A stretch of DNA of 64,000 bases from the NCBI GenBank assembly GCA_019188255.1, contig JAETXT010000001.1, positions 5,642,001 through 5,706,000 of the forward strand, written 5' to 3'. This stretch comes from Verticillium longisporum (lineage: Eukaryota > Ascomycota > Sordariomycetes > Glomerellales > Plectosphaerellaceae). Shown here one piece after another: positions 1 through 11,125 of this stretch (position 1 is the stretch's first letter; each line of letters starts with the position of its first letter). The notes under the pieces are model-generated. The model was not told where the DNA came from. It made no database searches and saw only the letters and a list, made by a program, of their open reading frames with translations. A program made the translations under genes and the position numbers.

Positions 1-1
1 T

Positions 2-351
2 TCCCAGACCGAAATATACGACCTCTTCGAACGACTGAGCGGTGAGACTATCGAGCGTTCGTACATGGACGAACAAACCGTCGCCGCCAACTTGCAAGAA
101 ATGCCTAAGTCAGCCTTGGGCACGCCTGACTGGTTCAAGCGCTCACAATTCGAGTATTGGAACACCTGGGGGTGCGCGGTGATAATACTCCTGAGAAGGC
201 GGCGTACCTGGGCTACCTCGACGCGCGCAAGCTATACCCGGACATGAAGCTACGAACAATTGAGGAGTATATCAAGGAAGTATTGGCGGGGAAGGCAAAG
301 GAGTACTATGTAGAGATGAAGGCTGCCGTAGCTGCCGGGACTAATTCATAG
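2..351 (+). pseudogene. NmrA-like / isoflavone-reductase-like protein, C-terminal part, frameshifted
   Basis: This is the 3' end of a gene that begins left of the window. In frame 2 the translation runs from base 2 through TPDWFKRSQFEYWNTWG. From about base 168 it continues in frame 1 as RGDNTPEKAAYLGYLDARK and ends in TAG at 349-351. The two halves fit one NmrA-like (NADP-binding, SDR-type Rossmann) C-terminal region if one G is added to the G5 run at 168-172. Family members are redox-sensing regulators or NAD(P)H-dependent reductases; the N-terminal Rossmann motif lies outside the window, so no specific role can be given. The lesion is either a true frameshift or a homopolymer base-call error. 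I am fairly sure of the family and unsure whether the gene is dead. Confidence 0.55.
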
Positions 352-2934
352 TTGGTCTGCGTCAAACATATCTCGTGGCGGGAAATTAATAGTAATCATG
401 CTACGTCAAATCGATGTGTTTCCTGCTGTGGCGTCTTGTATTGCACTGTGAACGAGGTATCTGGTGATCTGCCCGTGTATATTCTCCGAGGACTGAGGGT
501 TCAAGCTGATGGAAGGCGACATTTAATTTTGGCGGTGAATGAAAGCGCGCTGGTTAGACCGTGATTAACCAATGATGGGAAAGAAGTGTAAGGTAGCGAG
601 CTGTGAAGCCGCGACCTGGTGGGCTTGCTGGCGTTGAATACTTTCATTAATTCCCAAGGGATCTTTCCCTCTTCAAGGTGGTTTCAATGAAGATGTAGAA
701 ATACCACTCCTGTAGACTAAGCAGTGTTTGTTAGCTGGGAGATCTATCGCCAACATGTTGTCGTCCAGATGCGGGATCACCCACCATCCTTAGTAGTTCC
801 TTCTTGGACTGTAGCCAGGTGCAAATCCCCGAAACAAGTGCCTCATGGATCGCCAGGCCCTATGGGCCATGCCTCATCCGAGGTCCTCCCAGTGTGTCTG
901 CGCGCCAGAGCGCTCACTCGAGTCGCGGAAGACAGGGAACCAAGCTTGTCCAACCACAGAGGAGTATCTAGTACCGCATCCGCATGCGGGGACTCTGGCG
1001 ATAAATTAGTGCCCCTCTGGGCCAATACCGCGTTCATTACCGATATTAGCTCTGGGGGATCCCCCGAAGTGACGGCACCAGACCGGTAAACCCAATTTCC
1101 ACCCAACCCATTAGGTCATGGCCAAGTTGCAGAAGTCCATATCCTATGGACGCAAGCTACGCTATCCCGAGAATTCTCGTGCACTATCGCAATGACCCCC
1201 TCATATCTTTGGCCCGTGCATCCCAACCTGAGGGAGGACGGAGTTGCTGATCATCACATTTCGCCCCTCTTTCCAACCCATATGCAAAGATAAGTTATCT
1301 GCTCTGTTGCGCCAGCCCTGTTTGCACCTTGAGCGTGAAGAACCCAGTCTGCGGTCATGGGGCGTTCATCGAGGCGAGATGGAGGATCTACAGGGCTGCT
1401 TCATCAAAGGGGGCCCTGACACTTCCCGTCTCTAAAGTTTTTAAGTGGCTCACGTCGCGTCGACGCAGCCCAGGCACTGTGACCAGCTGTCCGCCGGCAG
1501 GGCCGCCGTGGGCCGGTTCGGGTCGGGGGCTGTGTCATATTGCCTGGAGTACATCCTACGCCGCTATAGTCCATCTATGTCATGCCATGATACGCGATGG
1601 CAGCTTTGCTCGCTCGCGACACTCTCCGAGTATGCGAGGTCTAGGCCCGAATTTGACTGCGATTGATTTCGTCTCGCCAGGCTTGGAAATGGGACACAGG
1701 TATAAGGTTCGGCTTGCGTCCGCCAGATGACTACAGACTCGGCTGCTTCGTATGTACTCATCTTGCTTGTGCACAAAGGAATAATCCTCATGATAATGTA
1801 CCCTCTGGTGTGTTGCAACGTGCCCGTATTAAATGGGGGCCGTGAATCCTTCGTTCAAAAGCACGGATCTGTGAAGGTACTGATCGTTAGTGATGACTTT
1901 GATGAACCGCAGGACGTAGCTGTCCCATTTACACCCGAATAAAATCAGCAAAGGGCTGTCGTCCTCTCTAATAGGGAGACACTGGTCTTGGGCGGTCATC
2001 TAGAACAACCCTGGACCGTCCAGTACATAGATTTGAAGCAAAATGTGTACGACGTTTTAACTACTAACATCGTCGCCTTTTCTAGAGTTAAATACGTCGC
2101 CACCTAGCCAGAGAGGTCAGTCGACGTAGCCGACCCCGTTCGATCCCAGATTTACACACCAGACTCCCCGATAGCCTTTCATAGCCGACACCAAGACCGG
2201 CGAGACTACACATGCCGCCTCGCAGGACGAGGCGGCGTTTATGATCTCCGAGAAGCTCATGTTCGACCTGAAAGCCTGTTCGACAAGCTCTTTGCGTTCA
2301 GTATTTTACACCAAGCCGAGAATGTCACCCCTTCCTGCTGCGGGTGTCTCGATGGGTCGACGTCGGCGGCTCGATAGGAGGCAGCGAGCCTTGAGAGACT
2401 CGTCACTTCGGTTCCGGCCTTGAAGCGAACCGGAAAGAGGTTGGACATCGACGTAGAGCTGACCTCGCCCAGATGACTGCCTACAGGTGTAGATAAGGCG
2501 CTTTTCAGCTAGGGGAGAGGGTGGAGGGGTTCTCAGGTCGTGGCTTGATAGGGAGCAGGTATATCGCATCCAGATCCATTAACGGAACCACTGACCTTGC
2601 GCCACCGAGAAGGTTAGAAAGGCGTCTTTAGCATGATATTTGGTTCAGCTCAGTTGGTGGTCATAGTTCAATTGGGTGCAGATGACGAATGGGTGAGACG
2701 TCTCCGTTTTCATCGACGTTCCATTGAGCTACAAAAGTAAAGTCCGCCAATCCGTTTTACAAGGTTCAACGCCGTTCTATTGCGAGACAAGGCTTTGGTT
2801 GATTTCCTGTTCGCGTCAGTCATATGCGGCCTGCCTACAGACACATATATACAGAGCGGCCTCGCCATCAGACATCGGGGTGCACGTTACGGACACACCT
2901 GGAAAACCTTCGTTGGTACTACCTGCCGTGAAAT
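352..2934. other. gene-poor stretch, no supported gene
   Basis: No open reading frame here has a recognisable domain. The short frames at 724-1089, 1329-1730 and 2306-2569 overlap one another on both strands and look like chance frames. A short run near 2190-2290 has amino-acid-like composition but no family I recognise. It may be old, decayed coding or transposon DNA. Confidence 0.4.
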
Positions 2935-3183
2935 ATGGCTTCAAAGGCAGACCTACAAGAAAAGTTTCAATACCACTTCGTACGTATCGAGCTGCTTGAG
3001 AAAGCTTTGTTGGCAGACGGGGCTTCAGTGGCACACCCTGAAGTCCACGGACGTTCCGACGGCAATAAACCTCTTGCGCTTGTCGGAGATGCTATTTTGA
3101 AACTACTGGTTGCCGTTGATGGCTACCTCGCTACCTCCCCGAAGCTTGACCATCGAACTGCACCATACCCTCGATATCCTTGA
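2935..3183 (+). pseudogene. small RNase III-domain protein, truncated at the 3' end
   Basis: The frame opens with ATG at 2935 and gives 82 residues. Residues 7-20 (LQEKFQYHFVRIEL) and 47-55 (LALVGDAIL) match the start and the signature helix (LEFLGDAVLxxL type) of the small single-domain RNase III-like proteins common in ascomycetes, which are usually 130-200 residues long. Here similarity stops after DGYLA near residue 65 and the remaining residues look random. The signature Glu (E of LEF.GD) is replaced by Ala, so catalysis is doubtful. The 3' end overlaps the tail of the convergent GFA gene by 53 bp, which suggests that a rearrangement removed the second half. Confidence 0.45.
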
Positions 3184-3703
3184 TCCAACTGACTCGGTGT
3201 TTGACATACTGCTCGATTGTTGGTTCCAGTGCAGTCTCTGCAAGCCTGAAGTCATCAACAGTGCCAATTCTGAGGATGCTCGCCCCTGGGATACCCGCAG
3301 ACCGACGGTACATGAGCGTGCCGCAGGTACTGCAAAAGAAGTTTGTCATAGGCTTGCCCTCTTGCTTGATGGTGTCTGACTGGCTGAATTGCTTAAGGTT
3401 CTCCTCCCCGCGAATATGCTTTAAGTGAGAGTCGAGGACTATGAAGCCAGAGGTGAACATTGACGCCGTGATCTTACGGCAGTCACTGCAGTGACAGACG
3501 AATGAGAGGATTAGGCCTGGTTTCGTAATAGGCTGAAAAATCAGCCGGGTTGTCCTTGAAGGCTGGTGAAATACTCACAACGGAGAGTTGAACGGTACCG
3601 CAGTAGCATGTCGCGGATGCCTCCTCGACTGTCGACCAGCCGTCCTGTGCTAAACCGGCAAGGGGGAAAAAGAGTCTTCCCTGGTTTCCTCTAGATTAGA
3701 CAT
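3131..3703 (-). CDS. GFA-family (glutathione-dependent formaldehyde-activating enzyme / CENP-V fold) protein, with a likely frameshift
   Basis: Two exons are read on the minus strand: 3703-3579 and 3532-3131, with a 46-bp intron at 3533-3578 (GTGAGT...TTTCAG). Exon 1 gives SATCYCGTVQLSV and exon 2 gives VCHCSDCRKITASMF, then FFCSTCGTLMYR. These are the CxC, CHCxDCRK and CxxC zinc-binding motifs of the GFA fold. The ATG at 3703 is in frame for about 17 codons and then meets TAG; the family-like frame starts just after. Adding one base in the CCGG at 3655-3658 would join them, so the gene carries a one-base deletion or a base-call error. Function beyond zinc binding, and possibly an S-hydroxymethyl-glutathione-like substrate, is not shown by the sequence. 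The gene converges on the RNase III fragment. Confidence 0.7.
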
Positions 3704-4384
3704 GGCTATCGAACGAACGTGCTCGGAATTGAGGTGATAGCTGTGGAGAAATCGATCAATGGTAGGACTGAAGTCCAGTCGGTCCAAGCATGATTGCCGT
3801 AAGGATTTGCCGTCATTTATTGCAGCTACTTATAGGGTTCAGCAGGTATCGCAACAGATACTGTCCCGCGATTAGTTTTAGCGCGGAAAATTAGAAGGAA
3901 TTCCGTTCCGGACGTGTTGCGGAGAGACGTGTTGCGGAGTTGTTACACGCTAAGCTGATCACAGCCCTCCGTTCATGCCGGAGTCAATTTCCGCAAAACA
4001 GTGTGTCTATAGACTACGGGAGAGGAAGAGTTGACAATTCATAATCAGTCCGAGAATCCGACACTAGGCCGGCAACTTCGGCTGTAGCGACTCGCCGAGG
4101 TGAGGCCTAGCGACGGCAGCGCCATGTCAGCAGCCGTGGAGTATCAGGATGGGCTGAGTGCGCACTATGCCTGACAAATCATCCCGCGACGGCTTGACTA
4201 ATCAGGCGATTATCAGACAGAATAGTGTTTACAAGCTCTGGTGTGGGAAAATTACTAATCGACCCAATGGCCGGTAGCTCGTCTACTGGGATAAACAGCG
4301 ATACCATCCCCTTGGATGGAATATGTTTTGTGTCGGGCTACTTCATTCCTACACTGGTTTGTCTGCGTTGTACAAATTCCAACT
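3704..4384. other. intergenic, nothing recognised
   Basis: This region lies between the start of the GFA gene (minus) and the start of the truncated NmrA-like gene (plus), so it would hold both promoters. No clear TATA box, repeat or RNA gene was seen. Confidence 0.4.
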
Positions 4385-4852
4385 ATGGCTCCTACCATCC
4401 TTGACGCCGGCGCCACTGGCAATACCGGACGAGGCGTTGATGAAACCTTGTCAGAACTTCTCAAAACCACCACCAACTTTTCCGGACACAGAATCCTTGC
4501 TCTTACACGTTCCTCGCACGGAGCTGCAGCACAACAGCTCGCCGAATTGCCTAACGTCGAAGCAGTAGAAAAGAATTGGGCTGAGATCACCCCGGACTGG
4601 CTCCGTCACAACAATGTTGTGAGAGCTTTCATTGCTTCACACGTACACCCGAATCAGTTCGCCGAAGAATCAACATTTCACGTGTCTGCTCTCACGGCTG
4701 GCGTTCAGTATGTCGTACGAATCTCAACAACCGTTGCGAATGTGCGTCCGGATTGCCCTGCCTACTATCCAAGGACGCACTGGGCAATTGAGGCCTTGCT
4801 AAGCTCGCCGGAATTTGAGCGTCTGCGATGGACTTGGCTGCAGCCCAATGTC
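4385..4852 (+). pseudogene. NmrA-like family protein, N-terminal half, cut by a LINE fragment
   Basis: The likely start is the ATG at 4385 (MAPTILDAGATGNTGRGV), which gives the Rossmann glycine motif GATGNTG at residues 9-15. The frame stays NmrA-like through RTHWAIEALL and WTWLQPNV, about 156 residues of the usual 300. After base 4852 the translation no longer fits; that DNA reads on the opposite strand as the ORF2 linker of a Tad-like LINE. The missing C-terminal half is not found on the far side of the LINE fragment. The N-terminal half contains the NAD(P)-binding fold but should not work alone. The residue after I6 is D where family members often have V or I, which also suggests decay. 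Confidence 0.65.
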
Positions 4853-5768
4853 GGTGTCGACTTTGTGGCTTCCATGGCTGCCGTGAGGCATTTGAGGATA
4901 GCCTCCGCTCCTTGGTCGAGCTCTACCGCGGAAGAGCCTGGCTGAACCGTCCGCGGGGGTCGAGTTTGACTAGCGAGACGAATCTCTCTATGTGAGCTTC
5001 AGGAACGACTGCTCGGGCGATGGTGTGGAGTCCCGAGAGGGGGTTGAGGGGGATGACTGTGAGAAGGGCCTCGTGGTCTGTGCCTGGGTGCAGTGACGGG
5101 CAGACCTCTGCCGTGGCTGAGGGGATGTTTGAGAAGGTGAGGTCGAGGACGTGTCCTCGGTCCTGTGTGGGGGTGCCAATATCGCCGATGTACTGGAGGT
5201 TGTTTGAGTCCGCCCAACGGGCGATCGCCTTCCCAGTGCCCGTGGGCTGGGATTTGGGTTCCCAGAGCGGATGGCGAGAGTTGAAGTCCCCGGCGATGAC
5301 TGAGTTTGGCGGTGGCTGGTACTCGAGAAGAGTCGCTGTTGTCTGATCGTCGTCGGTATTATCTTGTGGTCTATAGACGTTGACGATGGTGAAGCCTTGG
5401 ACAGACATCCAGAGGAGGTCCCTGGATGCTGAGGGCCTTGTCTGTTGGGATCTGAGGTTCTTCCTCACGTACGTGAGCACGCGGGGTCGGGATTCATTGC
5501 TGTCCCAGTGGTCCACCGGGCTGAAGGTGTCGTAGCCTGGGTGGGTGTTCAGGAGCAGTCGCTCACCGTGACTACTCCAGGGTTCCTGGGCTAGCACCAC
5601 ATCTATCTCCTCTTCGTGACAGAGCTGAAGCAGTGCGGTATTCGCCGGGGACCGTTTCCCCACGTTACACTGGGCAATGCGCAGTGTAGTGGGTCTCTTG
5701 CTGGAGCCCCGGGTCGGAACCCTAGAGCTCCGACTCGGCTTCAAAGGCCTGGGTATAGCCTGCCTCAT
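4853..5768 (-). pseudogene. LINE ORF2, endonuclease domain only
   Basis: The first ATG in the long frame is at 5768 (MRQAIPRPLKPSRSS). The translation shows the endonuclease/exonuclease/phosphatase fold: LRIAQCNVGK near the start, VVLAQEPW, VIAGDFNSRHPLWEP (catalytic D and N), and GTDHEALLTVI (catalytic D and H). After the stop at 4923 the similarity continues in another frame (VELDQGAEAILKCLTAAME) up to the junction near 4853, so there is at least one frameshift. No reverse transcriptase, RNase H-like or C-terminal Cys/His region follows. The domain would nick target DNA in an intact LINE; this copy cannot move itself. Confidence 0.7.
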
Positions 5769-6064
5769 TCCGATAGTAGTTAACTTGGTGCTTCGATGCC
5801 CTGTCACGGGGCCTGTTGCGGTTGGAGTGGTCGAGCGGGGGAAGGGTCTGGCTTTCCTCCAGGGGCTCCTGAAGGGGAGGTGCTACTCCCGAGGGGTCTG
5901 TGGTATCGTCGTCGATATCGTCGTCCAGGTTGACGTCGGCGGAGGGCTCGTCCGCCTCGCTGAGGGGGTGTTCTCAGTGGGGCCGACCGTGATGGTGCCC
6001 GCTACTGATTCCTCCGGGGTCTGCGGAGGTAGGGATGTCAGCTGGGGACGCGTCGGGGATCGCC

Positions 6065-7200
6065 TTACGGCTTCTCCTGCCGCCGTATGCGTCGTAGCTG
6101 CGTCAAGGTCGGGTATCTCCCTCTGCCCTCCTCTATCACCGGCTTGGCTGGGCAATCCTCGTGTGAGGCGGGGTAGGGGCCATGGCAGTTGGCGCACTTT
6201 GGTGTCTTCCCGCAGCTTGTGCCGTTGCTTGGACACCGCTCTTCGCCGCAGTTGACGCAGACCGGGGCCCGGTTGCAGTAGTAGCTACCGTGATAGCCTT
6301 GGCAACCAGTGGTATGCCTGGTGGGGATTCTTGGACGTGGGGGAGGAATTTTGCTCATCCAGACACCCCAAACAGTCGGAAGCCGTCCGGGACAGCTTGG
6401 GGGAGGTGGATGATCCAGGATTGTGTTCCCTGGAGGAGGTTGGGGCTTTGACGGGTGGGTCGCGCTGCTGTCGGGACGAGGCCTGTTTGGATCTCGATTT
6501 CTTCTTGAATCTGGGATGCGGCTTCCACGGAGCTGCCGTCGCATCCAGAGCGCGATGGGGCAATGCGGGACGAGGTACTGGTACCAGGTGGTGGGTTCCT
6601 CGATCCTGCTTGCCTTGAGGCAGCGCTGCAGCTCTGGCCTCTTCTGTAGCAGGAGGGTGCATATCTCATCGTTCCTGGGCCGTAGGGAATAGCCTGTGAC
6701 GGTGTGTCTGATGGATACATCTCCGGGGCGGATCTGTAGGCTCGTGGAAATGGCCTGGCGAAGAGCGTATGGGTTGTACCCTCGCGAGGGGGCGATCAGT
6801 TCCCCTGGGAGCCGGCCGAAGAGCCGACTGTCGGAGCTTTTCTTCTTCCGCTGTGCTTGGGGGCTTGGGATTTGGCGGCGGCGGTTGTTTTGGCGTTGGC
6901 GGCCAGGGCGTAGGTTTTTCCGCCTCCGGTGCTAGCGGGTCCGTCTGACTCGTGCTTGATGAAGGCAGAGAATGTCGCCGTCAGCGCCCTGACTGCAGAC
7001 TGCAGCTCGGGGCGAGTATGCGGGACGTCTATGCCGTCTAATGCGGCGGCTACGAGGTCGTAGGCCTCGTCAATGATGCGACGCTGCGCTCCGACGGCTC
7101 TGAGGGTGTCTCCGGCGCGCGTTATCCCATTTTCTGTGGTGCGAGAGGGAGAGAGAGGCGCTGAGCGGCTGGTTGGCGCTGGCCAGGACGTTGTATCCAA
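6065..7200 (-). pseudogene. LINE ORF1 (gag-like), decayed
   Basis: The N-terminal part lies in the frame 7200-6796 and the C-terminal part in the frame 6544-6065, with intermediate pieces in other frames, so several frameshifts are present. The C-terminal part has cysteine-rich zinc knuckles: CNRAPVCVNCGEERC, then CGKTPKCANCHGPYPASHEDC. This matches Tad-type ORF1 proteins, which bind element RNA. The N-terminal part is Ala/Thr-rich without a clear domain. The order (ORF1 upstream of the endonuclease ORF) is what an intact element would have. Confidence 0.6.
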
Positions 7201-7430
7201 CTTGCCCAGTAGCCTTACTACTAAACAGCCACTTTCTGCAAAATTAATATGGTAAGTTAGTCATGAAGGATATGTATTGAGTCGGGGTCTCCATTTGTGC
7301 TCTCCCTAATACCTGAGATAGAAATGTGATTCGTAGGCACGATATGGAAAGGGTGTACTTGAGACGGCCTAAGCACAAGTCACTAACGCTAGTTCAGCCA
7401 AGTACCATGTAAGATATGATGCAAAGCCTG

Positions 7431-8572
7431 TTATTGTCCGCTTTGAGGACGTATCTGGAGAGAATATTCGCCCCTCGTGGTTCTCCATTTATTCGAGATG
7501 TCGACAAGTTCATGGCATCCCTCGACAGCCCATGACCACTTTGTCAAAAAACCAGCAGTAGCTTCCCAATTCTCTTTCAAATGCGGCTCTCCCCATAGGA
7601 TAAGTCCTTTCCCATCTTGTGCAGATTGGCTGTCATCTTGCCGCCGATATTGCTGTGAACTTGGTGTTGACACCGGGCCTCCCTGACTCTGTGCAGGCAG
7701 TGGATGTAAGTATACCTGATCGCCAACAAGATCCTCTAAAAGTGCTTGTGATTGAACAGATACTGCCGCCTGATGAGATTGTCCCTGATTTCAGGGAACG
7801 GAAGCGCGTCCATCCAGGTAGGATGTGGGCTGTTCATTTGAACCTGTGTTGGTAAAAGGTCGATTGGCATTGTTCGGTGAGTAGGTCGAAGCACCACGGT
7901 TTCGCATGCCACTGCGAAATCGGGGCGTAGGGGCGGATCGTGAACGGCACTGATGTAACTTGCTACGGCTCTCATTACATTTCTGTTATGCATGAGCCCT
8001 CGGCATGCGTTGTGGGTGATGAGATGGATCAGAACGTGATCAGTGGGCAGAGAAGGCCCGGAATCATGGACTGATTCGGGCTCTAGAGAAAGCAGTGCTC
8101 TGTTTGGTATTCTGCGGACCTTGGTTGTCTGAGGCTGGAGTGGTTCGGTGGTTCCATGGCCAAGGGCCTGTCGGTCGTTGGCAGCGGTGTCCGAAGTGAG
8201 AACAAGGGGCCGAGAAATCTGCATTGAGAGGCCAGGACCATTATCCAATCGCCAGCGTTCAATCCGAAAAGGGTTCTTTTGAGTCTTGATATCCGTGTCC
8301 TTTCGGTCCTTGATCCGCTGCCCTGATCATTCCATCAGCTAGGAAGACACCCTAGAGTACAGGCATCTCGGAATCTTACTGTGCGCTCTCTGGTTCAGTC
8401 GGTTCTGCAATTTCTTGCGCTCTCTCCGCTCCTCCACAGTGGGCTTTTGGCTAGTGGGCTCCATCTTCGCAACGTCTTTGCAACGAGCCGATATGAGAGG
8501 AACATCAGTCCGAGTAACATCAGGACCGGGACTCGACATTTGGGAATTTCGATCATCGCCGCTTGACGTCAT
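7431..8572 (-). CDS. bZIP transcription factor with C-terminal DUF3425 domain (one likely frameshift)
   Basis: Exon 1 runs 8572-8380. After a 57-bp intron at 8323-8379 (GTAAGA...ATCAG), exon 2 continues from 8322. The spliced start gives EERRERKKLQNRLNQRAHRQ, a bZIP basic region. The DUF3425 part reads LIHLITHNACRGLMHN, then HPTWMDALPFPEIRDNLI, then EDLVGDQ and GLILWGEPHLKENWEATAGF. The last stretch is in another frame: HKHF before about 7738 and EDLVGDQ after it join if one base is added to the A4 run (T4 in the sense strand) at 7738-7741. The start (MTSSGDDR) is the first Met close to the basic region. The gene is head-to-head with the dehydrogenase at 9014, 441 bp apart, and may regulate it (inference). 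Confidence 0.75.
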
Positions 8573-8589
8573 GTGAAGGGCTAAGCCTA

Positions 8590-8745
8590 AAAAGGCGAGA
8601 ACTGTCAGCCAGCTTAGCTTAACCAAGACAAACCCCAGCGCTGTAACGGAAAGGGCAAAAACGGTCAGCCAGCTTACAAAGCTTGTAACAATAGTCAACT
8701 GCAGCGCTATAACGGAAAGGGCAAATACGGTCAGCCACGATGCTT
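8590..8745. repeat. short tandem repeat in a divergent promoter (about 66-bp unit)
   Basis: About 2.3 imperfect copies. The marker strings GGTCAGCCAGCTTA, GCGCTGTAACGGAAAGGGCA and its variant GCGCTATAACGGAAAGGGCA recur at about 66-bp spacing. It lies between the bZIP and dehydrogenase starts. Confidence 0.6.
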
Positions 8746-8901
8746 CAAGAGTTTAAGTTCCGATGGAGACAGCACCTGTGTAGGAGCGGGCAGAGAACGC
8801 GCGGCGCTCGGGGACTAAGAGACACGGAGATAGGAGATAGGGTTATAACAGTACATAGACTGAATAGTGTTTATAGGCGGAGGATATATCTACAAACCAA
8901 G

Positions 8902-8909
8902 TATAAAAG
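8902..8909 (+). promoter_or_regulatory. TATA box of the short-chain dehydrogenase gene
   Basis: TATAAAAG lies 112 bp upstream of the ATG at 9014, in a C/T-rich leader. This is a good match to a fungal TATA element. Confidence 0.5.
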
Positions 8910-9013
8910 ACCAGGGGAATATCAACTTCTGAGGTCCATCTCGATACTGATCTAATTGTTCCTTGCCTACGTCACCTCTCAGTCCCAATTCTCAATCGAA
9001 AGAAGCACCAACG

Positions 9014-10009
9014 ATGTCTCGCTACGCAGCAGCCCACGCCAATCCTCAGGGTCCCGGCGACGCCAGACCAACGGCGCTGCAGATCATCAAAGACGAAGGT
9101 GTGGAGGGCAAACTGCAGGACAAGGTGGTGGTCATCACTGGCACCTCGTCAGGGATTGGAATTGAGACAGCTCGTGCTCTCTCAGCTACTGGAGCTAAGC
9201 TTTTCTTGACGGCCCGAAATCTCGCCAAAGCCAAGGAAGCCCTAGCTGGTATTTTCGACCCCAGCCGCATGGAGCTTGTCGAGATGGACCAAGAGTCTCT
9301 GGAAAGTGTCCGTCTCGCAGCCAGCAGCATTCTAGCTAAGACGGACAAGATCAACATCCTGGTCAACAATGCCGGAATCATGGCCATCCCAACCCTTCAG
9401 TTCACCAAAGACGGTCACGAGCTGCAGTTCGGCACCAATCACTTATCCCACTTCTTGTTCTTCGAGCTGCTGAAGCCGGCACTGCTGGCAGCTACTACGC
9501 CACACTTTCACAGCCGTGTTGTCGTCGTGGCTTCTACCGCACACCTGAGGAATGGCATCAATGCCTCGGACGACTATAACTTCGAAAAGAGCGAATATAC
9601 TCCTTGGGGAGCCTATGGACAGTCCAAAACTGCCAACATCTACATGGCCAACGAACTGGAGCGGCGACATGGCTCTCAGGGCCTTCACGGGATAAGCCTA
9701 CACCCTGGTGGGATCATGACCCCTCTCACAAAGCATCTTTCACAAGCTGAGTTGGAGAGCGCCGGCAGCGACGGGGAGCTCTTTAAGCAGTTCAAGAGCC
9801 CTGAGCAAGGAGCTGCAACCACTGTCTGGGCGGCAATTGGGAAGCAGTGGGAGGGAAAGGGAGGGAAGTATCTTGCCGAGTGCGCTGTGGCGGATCCCTC
9901 AGAGGACGAGAGTAACCCTTTTGGCTCGGGGTACGCCAAGCACGCGTTCGATCCGGAGGCCGAGGGTCGACTATGGAGGGACTCGCTCAGGCTTGTCGGG
10001 TTGTCTTGA
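9014..10009 (+). CDS. short-chain dehydrogenase/reductase (retinol-dehydrogenase / WW-domain-oxidoreductase-like)
   Basis: An intact, intron-less frame of 331 residues starts at ATG 9014 (MSRYAAAHANPQGPG); the frame is open upstream but has no better start. It shows the classical SDR signature: cofactor motif TGTSSGIG near residue 43, NNAGIM near 118, a catalytic Ser in VVVASTAH, and YGQSK as the catalytic Tyr and Lys near residue 202. The length and the HPGGIMTPL motif after the active site fit the large cytosolic SDR group that reduces or oxidises carbonyl or hydroxyl groups with NADP(H). The substrate is unknown. It is divergent from the bZIP/DUF3425 gene, which is its most likely local regulator. 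Confidence 0.9.
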   Translation: MSRYAAAHANPQGPGDARPTALQIIKDEGVEGKLQDKVVVITGTSSGIGIETARALSATGAKLFLTARNLAKAKEALAGIFDPSRMELVEMDQESLESVRLAASSILAKTDKINILVNNAGIMAIPTLQFTKDGHELQFGTNHLSHFLFFELLKPALLAATTPHFHSRVVVVASTAHLRNGINASDDYNFEKSEYTPWGAYGQSKTANIYMANELERRHGSQGLHGISLHPGGIMTPLTKHLSQAELESAGSDGELFKQFKSPEQGAATTVWAAIGKQWEGKGGKYLAECAVADPSEDESNPFGSGYAKHAFDPEAEGRLWRDSLRLVGLS

Positions 10010-11125
10010 AATCATTGCGACTAGAGAATTGTGATCCGACACTCGGTTCTGGGTTTTACCAAGGGTGGCTAGCTTCCCTAATTAGGATTAGCGTGCTTGT
10101 CGCTGTTGCTCAGACTCGGCTCAGTCCAAGCTCAGCCACACTTCAGTCAATATTCCTAGTTGGGGTTTTGTGCTTAACGGCTGCTAGAAACGGTTGTTCC
10201 AGAATGGCGTTACCCGGTCACCATAAACTTGTGAAATTGCCCCTGCTGTCCGGCTAAAGCGGCGTTAACAACCGGGTCTGTTGGATAGAGCGATATTCTG
10301 CCGCTGGGACGGTGAAGGGGTGGAGTAAATTGGACCACCCCCGCCCCAGGATGGACGCAGAGAGGAAGAACAACATCAATCAAGACAATTGTCAAGGCAT
10401 CAAGTGGGTGGGTAATTGAGCTTGTATTGGGAGAAAGTTACTGCGTAGCAGCTCACAGCTGGAGCTGCAAGGTAGCGCGGGTTGCGGGTCCCTGATCAAC
10501 CGGAATCTAGCCGCGGTTTAACCGGAGACCTCAGGAGCTGGCCGCCCGTTGCGGGTGGGCGCAGGCGTCCCTTGACCTACTGTAGTGTCCCACTGCCAAC
10601 TCCACACAGTGTATAGTCACGTGGATTAGTCTCCGTCGTCTGGACGTGTCACCTGGCCGGAATTACCGACGGTTTAATCCGTTGAGATGCTTGATCTTGA
10701 TTCGTGTTTTACCTAGTTAGATTCCCTCCTGTAGGGCATCTCAGAATCTTTAGAAGCCATCATGGATGCTGTTATATAGATTCGATGGCGATCGGAGCTC
10801 CCTTTGTTAGGGGCTGGTCACTGGTGGTCGCCACAGGTGAGGCCATAAGGTATATTGTCCTAAGATAGGGAGCCAGGAGGAAAGGAGAGAAAGGGGAGAG
10901 TGCGAAATGAGCCTTAGGGGTGCCTTTCGCACGTCTACTTACGTGACCTCGCGCAGGGGTCGCGTCGTTGCCGCAGCTGTATCGCAGCTGGGACGCGTAT
11001 AGGCATGGCGCTGCCTGATACTTCATCATGGGTGCAACCCGTAACACGCCTGGAGCGTTGTCGCTGGCGGTTGCCGTGGATGTTGCACTTGGAACAATAT
11101 GGCATTTCCGATGCTGCCAGAGGCC
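10010..11125. other. intergenic with a possible Copia LTR remnant
   Basis: No coding gene. From about 10,279 (TGTTGGATAGAG) to about 10,420, the string ATTCTGCCGCTGGGACGGTG resembles the leader of the Copia element at 26,633 (ATTCTGCCGCTGAGCGGTG). It may be a solo or partial LTR of a related element. The ends could not be defined. Confidence 0.35.

Larger units (their letters stand above)
4853..7260 (-). mobile_element. Tad-like non-LTR retrotransposon fragment (ORF1 and ORF2 endonuclease, no reverse transcriptase)
   Basis: The element is on the minus strand. From right to left it carries remains of a gag-like ORF1 with zinc knuckles and then an ORF2 that starts with an apurinic-type endonuclease. 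Coding similarity stops at the junction with the NmrA-like gene at about 4853, before any reverse-transcriptase motif. LINE insertions are normally truncated at the 5' end. This copy keeps its 5' part and lacks the 3' part, so a later deletion or ectopic recombination is more likely than simple insertion. No target-site duplication was found. It belongs to a different subfamily from the two LINEs farther right. Confidence 0.75.

Noticed and set aside
10772..11047. Minus-strand frame upstream of the zinc-ribbon gene
   Set aside because: No motif and no coding bias; it overlaps other chance frames.
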